A program made the translations under genes and the position numbers. A stretch of DNA of 64,000 nt from GCA-2733415 sp964276095 (GTDB taxonomy: Bacteria > Bacteroidota > Bacteroidia > Flavobacteriales > Flavobacteriaceae), in NCBI GenBank assembly GCA_964276095.1, contig CAXYDR010000003.1, positions 372,001 to 436,000 of the forward strand. The letters are read 5' to 3'. Below are positions 54,015 to 60,945 of the stretch, one piece after another; position 1 is the first letter of the stretch; each line of letters begins with the position of its first letter. Below the pieces are notes generated by a model that was not told the DNA's origin, made no database searches, and saw only the letters and a program-made list of their open reading frames with translations.

Positions 54015-54100
54015 AAAAAAAACAATTCTCTTTTTAGTGTTACGAAAACAATTCTTTTTTACCGTGTGAAAAACAATTGCATAAAAAAAGATTACCAAAC
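54015..54100. repeat. second block of the degenerate repeats
   Basis: Two to three units (gaaaacaattcttttttaccgtgt and relatives) followed by acaattgcataaaaaaag and a near copy of the sequence at 53398-53440. It is located just after the lipoprotein gene, in the same position as the first block after the exported-protein gene. Confidence 0.55.
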
Positions 54101-54135
54101 TAATGACAACCTTTTATTTAAATTTTAGTTTATAA

Positions 54136-54723
54136 TTATTCTACTTCAATAACTGTTTTCTTATCACTACTTATGTAAAAATCTTTTTCAAATTCTTGTT
54201 TTACATTATTTAGCATAGGATTATTGATTGAATACACTGCCTTGTATTCTGAATAAATTATTTCATTTCCTTGTTTTTCATATTCAGATATTTTTAAAAT
54301 AATAGGCTCTAGAAAAGACCCTTTACAATCTCCATTATATAATTTTATTGATTCTTGATTGCGGACAATGTTTTTTTCAGCATCTGAGATAATACCTTTG
54401 TAAATCTTTATCAAGCCTTCATGATTTGGATTAGTTTCTGATAATTCTTTAGTATTACTTTCTAATCTTTTCTTGCTAAAAGCAATACCTTCATTGAAAT
54501 AACTAATCTTTTCTTCTTTTTTTGTTTCAAAGTATTTCTTGATTATAACCAAACTGTCTTTTGCGGTTATGTCTTTTGTTTTATCAATGCTCTTCATTTT
54601 AAAGTTAGCATCTATTTTACTTTTCCCAAATGTTTGGACGTAATCAGCAATTAACTTTTCTTCTACTGACTGTTGGCAAGAAATTAGTAATACAGTTGTT
54701 AAGGCAATAAAAATCTTTTTCAT
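54136..54723 (-). CDS. lipoprotein of unknown function
   Basis: This 195-residue lipoprotein has the signal MKKIFIALTTVLLISCQQS, lipobox at Cys16. The mature part is mainly charged helices (residues 30-135), then a strand-rich end (FYISSDKKTVIEVE). No family is recognised. It is a separate unit from the exported-protein gene, separated by the repeat block. Shared upstream motifs suggest the same regulator. Confidence 0.6.
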   Translation of the reverse strand: MKKIFIALTTVLLISCQQSVEEKLIADYVQTFGKSKIDANFKMKSIDKTKDITAKDSLVIIKKYFETKKEEKISYFNEGIAFSKKRLESNTKELSETNPNHEGLIKIYKGIISDAEKNIVRNQESIKLYNGDCKGSFLEPIILKISEYEKQGNEIIYSEYKAVYSINNPMLNNVKQEFEKDFYISSDKKTVIEVE

Positions 54724-55032
54724 AGTTAGTTTTTTTTTGTAAAGTTAGATTTAGTATTTGAGTTGTGAAATACCTATAATTGGTTTTTTTTATCACTACT
54801 ATTAATGATGAGTATTAAATTAATCAATATTTGATTTAAGTTGATTAATCAAAATTATGATTTGTTAAAACATTAATATTACGGTTTCCCTTAGTTTGAA
54901 AAAAGTTTGATTATTCAAAGTTAAACCCGATATAGAATATACAAATAACTACACGCAGTTCTAATAGTTTTTATTTATAGTTATGTGTAATATATATCCC
55001 TATACTTGAATGGTTAATTATTACACACAACA
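54724..55032. other. intergenic region with direct and inverted repeats next to the putative rep gene
   Basis: It contains a motif at 54767-54808 (AAATACC, then TCACTA...TAATGA) near the lipoprotein start. The 18-base tggttaattattacacac occurs at 55011-55028 and again at 55046-55063, the second copy inside the 3' end of the putative rep gene. A GTGTAAT (54985 region) to ATTACAC pairing could form a long hairpin. A replication origin is possible. Confidence 0.4.
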
Positions 55033-55992
55033 CTATTTAGAAAGTTGGTTAATTATTACACACTTATTTATAATCTCCTTCCTTATTTGACTGTGCAAAT
55101 TTTCTGAATATTCATTAATGATTTTTTTTAATCTTTTCTTTGGTCTATCTCTTTGATTAGATTTTAATGTTACAAACCAATATCTAGGGTTAGAGTATTT
55201 AGTAAGTAGTCTTTTAACGTTAACTGTTTGGCTTTTCTTGTCAATAGTATAATCATAGTAAACAACCTCGTCAAAACGTCTTAAAAGTTCTTGTTTGGCG
55301 TTGTTTAGGGTGCTGATATTTATGTCTGCAAAGGTTACTATCCCCAATTTTTTAACCTCATGCATTTTTTTATATTTCAATTCAATTCTTAAGGTGTTTG
55401 TGTTCATTCCATATTGGTTTCCTTTATTGTAAATCTTGAAAATATATCGTTGGTGCATTGCTTGTGTGTAGTTGTTGTTATATCTACGTTCGAATTGTTT
55501 GCCACTTTGATATAATAAGCCTTTAATGAATAAATCGGGATTGAATTTTGGTTCAGTATTTACACCTAACTCAATATTTTGAAATGCCATTTGTAGAGGT
55601 TGGCAGTCAAATAAATTTACTAGATGCCTTCTTACTTCCAATATATCATTTAAGTTAAATTGATTTCCGTTATAACCTTTGTATAGTTTCTCTTTATTAT
55701 AGTTTGGTGCTTTTATGTTATTTAATGAATTATATAGTTTGTGAATACTCCCTGAAAACAATACTATGCCAGTATCATAAATTGTAATTTTACAGTGATG
55801 ATATTTTGCTATTTGTTTTGTTCCTAATTCGCCAGTTTGTTTTGAAACATCTGTTTTAAAATCTAAATAAGGTAACAGTAATAAACGAGTAATATCAATG
55901 TTTAAAAGTAATAATTTTACGTAATCTATCAATTTGAATTGCTTATATTTGTGTGAATAGGTATTGCGTTGCCAAATAGCAAAACCGAACAT
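55033..55992 (-). CDS. putative rolling-circle replication initiator (phage/plasmid Rep-like)
   Basis: This is a 319-residue protein from the ATG at 55992 (MFGFAIWQRN). A GTG ten codons upstream is the other possible start. KYHHCKITIYDTGIVLFSGSIHKLYN (about 70-95) resembles filamentous-phage gene II / phage X replication proteins, and a later YIFKIYNKGNQYGM...LRIELKYKKM block is similar to their second conserved section. A catalytic Tyr cannot be fixed. Its role would be initiation of replication of the excised circle. Direct repeats flank its 3' end. The family call is tentative. Confidence 0.5.
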   Translation of the reverse strand: MFGFAIWQRNTYSHKYKQFKLIDYVKLLLLNIDITRLLLLPYLDFKTDVSKQTGELGTKQIAKYHHCKITIYDTGIVLFSGSIHKLYNSLNNIKAPNYNKEKLYKGYNGNQFNLNDILEVRRHLVNLFDCQPLQMAFQNIELGVNTEPKFNPDLFIKGLLYQSGKQFERRYNNNYTQAMHQRYIFKIYNKGNQYGMNTNTLRIELKYKKMHEVKKLGIVTFADINISTLNNAKQELLRRFDEVVYYDYTIDKKSQTVNVKRLLTKYSNPRYWFVTLKSNQRDRPKKRLKKIINEYSENLHSQIRKEIINKCVIINQLSK

Positions 55993-56046
55993 TTGAATAG
56001 TATAAAGGAGGACTTTAAACACCCTCCTTCTTTATTGGATAAAACC

Positions 56047-56433
56047 TTAGTTGAAGTACTGTTCCAACTGAATAAAGTTCTTTGTGTAGTGGTCTATGAA
56101 ATAGTAAACTATTAATTCACTTTTACACTCATCAAACTTAAAGAGTAATAAGTTTTTTTTCTTTTGACTATCTCCGTGATACAAATTGTATTTACCTGTT
56201 TTAAATAAGCCAGTTAACCAACGCTTTGCCCATTTTGTACCCTCGTGTTCCTTTAGCCAATAGTCAGGCATTGACAAGGCGCATTTTCTGTTTACGCTTA
56301 AGTTTAATTTATTAGAAAGTATTTGATTACCTCCGTTAACTTCAACAAGTTCGTAATGTCTTGTAGTTCTGAATTTACCTATGTTTATTTCTTTATAAAC
56401 GTGAATAATAGGTGCGTGTGTGTACGTTGCCAT
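56047..56433 (-). CDS. hypothetical protein of element 2
   Basis: This 128-residue basic cytoplasmic protein (rich in K, Y and W) has recognisable pieces such as KYNLYHGDSQKKKNLLLFKFDECK. It has no known motif. It lies between the HTH gene (3 bases downstream of it in transcription order) and the putative rep gene and is likely co-transcribed, so it may be a replication accessory protein. Confidence 0.55.
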   Translation of the reverse strand: MATYTHAPIIHVYKEINIGKFRTTRHYELVEVNGGNQILSNKLNLSVNRKCALSMPDYWLKEHEGTKWAKRWLTGLFKTGKYNLYHGDSQKKKNLLLFKFDECKSELIVYYFIDHYTKNFIQLEQYFN

Positions 56434-56436
56434 TGC

Positions 56437-56715
56437 CTACTTGTTTAGTTTAACAATTGCATTTTCTATCTCTGAACGCTTGTAGATTACACACCCTCCT
56501 ATTTGATAAGATATTAATATACCTTTCTTTGTCCAATTGTGAACACTGGATAAGTCAATTTTGAACAAGTCGGCAACCTCTCGACGTTTTAAATATTCGG
56601 TTGGTTTTTTTGGCTCTAAATGTTTCTTGAAGTCTTGTAATTGAGTTTTAACGCCCTCAATAATTGCGTTTTGAAATTGTTCGGGTGTTATACCGATTAG
56701 TTGAACTTGTGTCAT
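56437..56715 (-). CDS. helix-turn-helix protein (excisionase-like) of element 2
   Basis: This 92-residue protein has a C-terminal MerR-like excisionase domain: YLKRREVADLFKIDLSSVHNWTKKGILISYQIGGCVIYKRSEIE. The N-terminus (ITPEQFQNAIIEGVKTQLQDFKKHL) is like those of other Bacteroidota HTH_17 proteins that start their element's operon. It likely controls excision or replication genes. Confidence 0.85.
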   Translation of the reverse strand: MTQVQLIGITPEQFQNAIIEGVKTQLQDFKKHLEPKKPTEYLKRREVADLFKIDLSSVHNWTKKGILISYQIGGCVIYKRSEIENAIVKLNK

Positions 56716-56768
56716 AAAGTAATATTTAAAAATTTATATTACTCAAATTAAGTTCAATTACCTTGTCA

Positions 56769-57812
56769 CTAAGTAGTTACACCAGTGCAGGTTTGGTGCA
56801 GGTTATTTAACTCTGTGTATTTAGATTGAAAATCTTCAGTAATCTTTATGTTTTCGTGTTCACAATATTCAATTATATTCTTCATTTTAGTTTTAGAATC
56901 ATAAAAATTTTTTGTCCCATTTCCACTAAGAGTATCATTTATGTATTGTGTAACCATTTTTTGTGTACAAAGAATGGTTTCTTTTATATGCATTGAAAGA
57001 CTATTGCAACTTCTAAATTCTTTGTCTGTGTAATAAAAATCGAAGTTTTTTTTAGTTATAAAACCTTGAGCAAACAATGCTCCTATTTGTACGTAAAAAG
57101 GAAATGTTTTAGTTTTATTCTCAATAACTTCTTTTTCTAAACCTTTAGTTTTATTATTAATAAAAAACTGTTCAAACAATGTTGGGTTATTAAGTATTAT
57201 TTCCCACGCTTTGTAAAACTCTCCTCCGTTAATTCCGCTTTTAAAGAAACTTTCTTTTTTTAATACTAAAGGGTGTTTTATATTGTTTTCTTTACTTATT
57301 TCTGATAACATTTTATCATTTTCCCCCAAAGTGTATCCGATAGTAATTCGCCCATCATTTAATTTAAATAAATCTCTTTTTACCCTAGAATATACTTTAT
57401 GAGCAATTTGTTCATTTGTGACACTAAATAGAGAGTCATTAATTTTTAAGTTGCTCTCAAAATTACTATAACCATTGTTAAACCCTTTTCCATATTCATA
57501 GTAATAGGGAAGAATATTTTCTCTAGTTATCTTCACTCCATTCATATCAAAGCAACGCCCCCCATCTAAGTCTGTTTGAAGATAACTAATGTGTTTCTGA
57601 TTAATAAAAAAAGAATTATCTTCAAGCATATGATACATAAACATTGGTTTGATTTTCTCTCCATATTCCGTATTCATGCTACCATCACTATCTCTTCTCG
57701 AAATAAAACTCCTTATATCTGAATGACTACATAACTCTTTATAAATGTTTTCAGGTATCGTATTAAAATTTATTCCCTCATATAAGTTTTTAATCAACTT
57801 CATTTTGAACAT
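56769..57812 (-). CDS. hypothetical protein upstream of the HTH gene
   Basis: This is a ~347-residue cytoplasmic protein from the ATG at 57812 (MFKMKLIKN). Another ATG 3 codons later (57803) is also possible; a start 12 codons earlier is less likely. The N-terminal region LCSHSDIRSFISRRDSDGSMN and YGEKIKPMFMYHML, and a C-terminal helical section, show no motif I recognise. It sits between integrase and excisionase-like genes, as do accessory genes of small Bacteroidota elements. Confidence 0.5.
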   Translation of the reverse strand: MFKMKLIKNLYEGINFNTIPENIYKELCSHSDIRSFISRRDSDGSMNTEYGEKIKPMFMYHMLEDNSFFINQKHISYLQTDLDGGRCFDMNGVKITRENILPYYYEYGKGFNNGYSNFESNLKINDSLFSVTNEQIAHKVYSRVKRDLFKLNDGRITIGYTLGENDKMLSEISKENNIKHPLVLKKESFFKSGINGGEFYKAWEIILNNPTLFEQFFINNKTKGLEKEVIENKTKTFPFYVQIGALFAQGFITKKNFDFYYTDKEFRSCNSLSMHIKETILCTQKMVTQYINDTLSGNGTKNFYDSKTKMKNIIEYCEHENIKITEDFQSKYTELNNLHQTCTGVTT

Positions 57813-57861
57813 TTGTATTTGCGTTGCCTTAGTAAATATACAAAACACTTAAGAGTGTAGT

Positions 57862-59259
57862 TTAATTTTGGTTTGAAACATTTTTAACAACTTCTAGTGT
57901 TGCTCTATGTTCTTTTACTTGCTTTTGCTTTACACCTTCTTTTTGCCATATTTTAGCGAGTTGTAGACTATAATCAATTGGTTTCTTACCAATATACTCA
58001 AGAAACATTTGCTCTGTACTGTGCGCCGTTATATTCATTAAAATAGGTGTTGGATACAATTCCGTTCCATAAAAATTAGACGCAAACGACCTTCTGCAAA
58101 CGTGACTAGAAACAAGTTCATGTTTAGGATAATTACCGTTTACATATCTTTTTTTATCATCATCAAATTTATTCCCATTCTCTAGGGTGTTAATTTCTGC
58201 TAGTTTGCAAAGTTCTTTTAGGTATCGGTTAAACATTGCCTTACAACTATCCATACTTTTTGCAAAGGTTGGAGGAAACTCGCCGTTTCTTTTATTTAAA
58301 ATTTCCTGTACTTCATAATGAATTGGTATCTGTACAGTCTTTTTAGTTTTGATTTGTTCTAATACAATAAAATCATAGTCTTGAATATGTTGTATAAAAC
58401 TGCTTTTCATTCTTAGAAGGTCAGAAACTCTTTGTCCTGTAAAGGCTCCAATAATTAACCAATCTCTTGCAATATCGTGAGCATCATTTACAAATGTTTT
58501 ATTTTTAATCTTCTCAATCTCTTCTAGTGACAAAATAATCTTTGGTGCTTTTACTGTGAAACCCGAAAAATGATTCAATTGAGGACTAACATTGTAACCG
58601 TTTATTTTTGCATCTAAACAAATACTCTTAACAAACTTTAAATAACGCCCTATTGTATTATCACTAAGTTTGCCAACCTTATCAAAGTATTCAATTAATT
58701 GACTTCTAAATACTAAGTTTACATCAGTTAATTTAAAAGGAGTTACTCTCTTTTTTTCTTTTAACTGATATTTTTCAAAGGCAATTAGTTTATTTACAAT
58801 AGTCCGATACTTTTTTTGTGTAGATACAGAAACCCCTATCTCTTTTGTTTTTTCGTTCTTTTTATATTTCAGATTCTTTAATAAATATTCTCCGTACTCA
58901 ATTAAATAGTCAAGTTCTACGGCTTCATGCTTATTAAAATGAATATCTATTTTAGACTGTAACCAATTGCCTGTTATTTCTACGCCTTGACTATTCGCAA
59001 CATTTATTTCATCTAATACAAATATTGACAACTTTCTTAATAAAGAAGATATGTTTTTATCATCTGCATAATTTTGCTTTGGTAGTCCTGTTGTAACACT
59101 CCAATTTTTTGGATTAATACTTAATGAAGTTTTGCGTTTAAAACTTATGTAAACAGGTTTGCTTTTTGTTGACTTTTTTAAATCACGCCCTAGTGAGAGT
59201 CTTAAATAAATAGGTGCGTTTTCTGACTTACTTTGTAATTGATACTTAATAGTTGCCAT
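57862..59259 (-). CDS. tyrosine recombinase / integrase of element 2
   Basis: This is a 465-residue integrase from the ATG at 59259 (MATIKYQLQSKSENAPIYLRLSLGRD), the usual Arm_DNA-bind_5 start. The catalytic domain has GAFTGQRVSDLL (Arg I), SSHVCRRSFASNF (His-x-x-Arg), ITAHSTEQMF (His) and LEYIGK (Tyr). It is distantly related to the integrase of element 1. It lies next to the right att core with its own arm repeats, so it probably integrated element 2 independently at the same ssrA target. Confidence 0.94.
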   Translation of the reverse strand: MATIKYQLQSKSENAPIYLRLSLGRDLKKSTKSKPVYISFKRKTSLSINPKNWSVTTGLPKQNYADDKNISSLLRKLSIFVLDEINVANSQGVEITGNWLQSKIDIHFNKHEAVELDYLIEYGEYLLKNLKYKKNEKTKEIGVSVSTQKKYRTIVNKLIAFEKYQLKEKKRVTPFKLTDVNLVFRSQLIEYFDKVGKLSDNTIGRYLKFVKSICLDAKINGYNVSPQLNHFSGFTVKAPKIILSLEEIEKIKNKTFVNDAHDIARDWLIIGAFTGQRVSDLLRMKSSFIQHIQDYDFIVLEQIKTKKTVQIPIHYEVQEILNKRNGEFPPTFAKSMDSCKAMFNRYLKELCKLAEINTLENGNKFDDDKKRYVNGNYPKHELVSSHVCRRSFASNFYGTELYPTPILMNITAHSTEQMFLEYIGKKPIDYSLQLAKIWQKEGVKQKQVKEHRATLEVVKNVSNQN

Positions 59260-59303
59260 AATATAGAGTATTTGAACACTCAAATTTAACTAAAAAAACA
59301 ATC

Positions 59304-59328
59304 TAGTCAACATTTAGTCAACATTTAG
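59304..59328 (+). repeat. right arm-type sites of element 2
   Basis: tagtcaacatttag occurs twice with an 11-base period (59304-59317 and 59315-59328), matching 53097-53110. Confidence 0.65.
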
Positions 59329-59462
59329 TCTATTGTTTTAAATCATTATACATTATTATCAAGTTTTGATAAAACTAAAAAACCCTTTCAACCATAGAAG
59401 ATTAAAAGGATTGGTAGGTTTTTATTGAGTTCCGATGAATCTCAAAACAAACTAGTTACACT

Positions 59463-59476
59463 CTCGGCGACTCCAC
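59463..59476. other. right attachment core of the tandem array
   Basis: ctcggcgactccac, within a 21-bp perfect repeat of the ssrA 3' end (59462-59482). It is the displaced original end of the tmRNA gene and marks the return to chromosomal DNA. Confidence 0.85.
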
Positions 59477-59479
59477 AAT

Positions 59480-59511
59480 AAAAAAAGCAGTTCAAATGAA
59501 CTGCTTTTTTT
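59480..59511. terminator. bidirectional terminator, probably the original ssrA terminator
   Basis: GCAGTTC-AAAT-GAACTGC flanked by A7 and T7 forms a 14-bp inverted repeat. It serves the rhodanese gene on the minus strand now and probably once ended ssrA. Confidence 0.88.
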
Positions 59512-59512
59512 A

Positions 59513-59875
59513 TTATTTTTTATTCCAATTTAAAATACCTCCTTTTAAATCGTACACTTCTTTAAAACCAATTTCGGACAGCAACTTAGCGGCTTGACCA
59601 CTTCTTCCACCACTTTTGCAATATATTGCTATTGGCTTTGTTTTATCAAGCTTTTCTATTTTTTCCTTGAAATTACTTTCTAGAAAATTAATTTTCAAAG
59701 GATTTGCTATTACACCATTTTCCCATTCATTTGGAGTACGTACGTCTACCAATTGAACATTTTCCTCTTTTATCTTTTCTTCAAACTGAATTGGATCAAG
59801 AATGGTTACCCCTTCCTTTGTTGTTTGAGCGCATGATAAAAAAAAACAGCTGAACATTATAAAAAAATATCTCAT
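59513..59875 (-). CDS. exported rhodanese-like lipoprotein
   Basis: This 120-residue protein has a lipoprotein signal (MRYFFIMFSCFFLSCAQ, Cys about 15) and a single rhodanese domain: VQLVDVRTPNEWENG, then the active loop IYCKSGGRSGQAAKLL (catalytic Cys in CKSGGRS) and GFKEVYDLKGGILNW. Rhodaneses move sulfane sulfur. It is directly followed (on transcription, preceded by 1 base) by a second rhodanese gene that has no signal peptide. The pair suggests sulfur handling on both sides of the inner membrane. Confidence 0.9.
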   Translation of the reverse strand: MRYFFIMFSCFFLSCAQTTKEGVTILDPIQFEEKIKEENVQLVDVRTPNEWENGVIANPLKINFLESNFKEKIEKLDKTKPIAIYCKSGGRSGQAAKLLSEIGFKEVYDLKGGILNWNKK

Positions 59876-59876
59876 A

Positions 59877-60194
59877 TTAATTAATAGTTATTTCACCAGA
59901 CCATGAAGTAAACCCACCAGCCAAACTATAAGCTTTAGGCACATCACACATTAAATTTAAAACTGCACAAGCTTGAGCACTTCTTGCTCCAGACTGACAA
60001 TACATGTAAAAACTTTTAGTTTTGTCTAATTGATTAATTTTATCTAAAAAGGATTGTGGCTCTTTCACGTCGATATTAATTGCATTAGGAATAGACCCTT
60101 CAGCAACTTCATCTATCGTTCTAACATCTACAATTATCGCATTGGCATCATTTAATAATTGTTTTTGCCATTCATTTGGGGTTAAATCTGCCAT
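59877..60194 (-). CDS. cytoplasmic rhodanese-like protein
   Basis: This 105-residue protein is a single-domain rhodanese: NAIIVDVRTIDEVAEGSIPNAINI, then active loop MYCQSGARSAQACAVL (catalytic Cys in CQSGARS), and KAYSLAGGFTSWSGE. It lacks a signal peptide. It is the first gene of a two-gene unit with the exported rhodanese. Confidence 0.9.
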   Translation of the reverse strand: MADLTPNEWQKQLLNDANAIIVDVRTIDEVAEGSIPNAINIDVKEPQSFLDKINQLDKTKSFYMYCQSGARSAQACAVLNLMCDVPKAYSLAGGFTSWSGEITIN

Positions 60195-60308
60195 GGTAAT
60201 TTATTTAGTTTTCACAAAATTAAGTTATTATGACTTAATTCACAAAAATGCTGTTACTTTTAAAATTTGAGCAAAAAAAAACACCAATCATAAGATTAGT
60301 GTTTTTTG

Positions 60309-60382
60309 AGCCGATGAGAGGACTCGAACCTCCGACCTGCTGATTACAAATCAGCTGCTCTAGCCAGCTGAGCTACATCGGC
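60309..60382 (-). tRNA. tRNA-Thr(TGT), copy 1
   Basis: On the minus strand the acceptor gccgatg...catcggc closes, the D-arm holds agctcagctgg, the anticodon stem is gctga/tcagc with loop TTTGTAA (anticodon TGT), and the T-arm is ggttcgagtcc. Discriminator T; CCA not encoded. A -7 box TATATTFG-like sequence (TATATTTG on the minus strand, 60393-60400) lies upstream. Identical to copy 2. Confidence 0.95.
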
Positions 60383-60392
60383 ATTGCGAGTG

Positions 60393-60422
60393 CAAATATA
60401 ACTTTGATTTTCATATCTGCAA
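60393..60422 (-). promoter_or_regulatory. Bacteroidota promoter of tRNA-Thr copy 1
   Basis: On the minus strand TTG (60422-60420), 19 bases, then TATATTTG (60400-60393), the TTG/TANNTTTG layout of Bacteroidota -33/-7 elements. The same promoter is repeated for copy 2. Confidence 0.7.
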
Positions 60423-60499
60423 ACTCTTTTATAACAAAAAAGTGGTTCTATTTAGATTTTATGCAAAAAAAAACACCAATCATAAGATTAGTGTTTTTG

Positions 60500-60573
60500 A
60501 GCCGATGAGAGGACTCGAACCTCCGACCTGCTGATTACAAATCAGCTGCTCTAGCCAGCTGAGCTACATCGGC
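60500..60573 (-). tRNA. tRNA-Thr(TGT), copy 2
   Basis: Identical in sequence to copy 1, 191 bases away, with the same flanking terminator (aacaccaatcat...attagtgttt) and the same promoter. Together they form a tandem duplication. Confidence 0.95.
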
Positions 60574-60583
60574 ATTGCGAGTG

Positions 60584-60613
60584 CAAATATAACTTTGATT
60601 TTCATACCTGCAA
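60584..60613 (-). promoter_or_regulatory. Bacteroidota promoter of tRNA-Thr copy 2
   Basis: On the minus strand TTG (60613-60611), 19 bases, then TATATTTG (60591-60584). Same spacing as for copy 1. Confidence 0.7.
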
Positions 60614-60630
60614 GCACTTTCTATTTTTTT

Positions 60631-60897
60631 TTACAACTTATTTAATTTTTCTATTAAAGCCATTCCTTTTGCTTCAATCGATTTTTTTAAGGCTGTAAAG
60701 TGAACCTTCTTATTATCAACGTTTTTTGCGTTAATTTCTTCCATTGACTCATCAAAAGCAACAATTGCTTCATCGATAATTGAATCAGAAGCTGAAAGCT
60801 CATTTTCTGGATTTGATAATTGCCAAACATATACTGTTTCGATTATATCACCAAAAATAAAGTTAACATCTTTTTTTAAATTTTTAATACTTGCCAT
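60631..60897 (-). CDS. small conserved hypothetical protein
   Basis: This 88-residue acidic cytoplasmic protein is all helical by composition (NLKKDVNFIFGDIIETVYVWQ, then EAIVAFDESMEEINAK and KKSIEAKGMALIEKLNKL). It resembles a short protein widely kept in Flavobacteriia with no known role, though I cannot confirm the family here. It sits between the tRNA genes and manA. Confidence 0.65.
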   Translation of the reverse strand: MASIKNLKKDVNFIFGDIIETVYVWQLSNPENELSASDSIIDEAIVAFDESMEEINAKNVDNKKVHFTALKKSIEAKGMALIEKLNKL

Positions 60898-60945
60898 AAT
60901 TATATTTTTTAAGCTGGTGCAAAAGTAAACATAACACCTTAATAG

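Larger units (their letters stand above)
53050..59476. mobile_element. element 2: ~6.4 kb integrative element in ssrA
   Basis: It is bounded by att cores at 53036 and 59463. Arm-type repeats tagtcaacatttag occur at the left (53097-53110) and twice overlapping at the right (59304-59317, 59315-59328). Contents are an integrase, a HTH protein, a putative replication initiator, two exported small proteins and three proteins of unknown role. There are no relaxase, Tra or phage structural genes. It may be an integrated plasmid, a satellite, or an integrated filamentous-phage-like element. Confidence 0.75.

Noticed and set aside
53050..59476. Complete filamentous prophage
   Set aside because: Only a tentative initiator is present. 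There are no coat, Zot-like or assembly genes.
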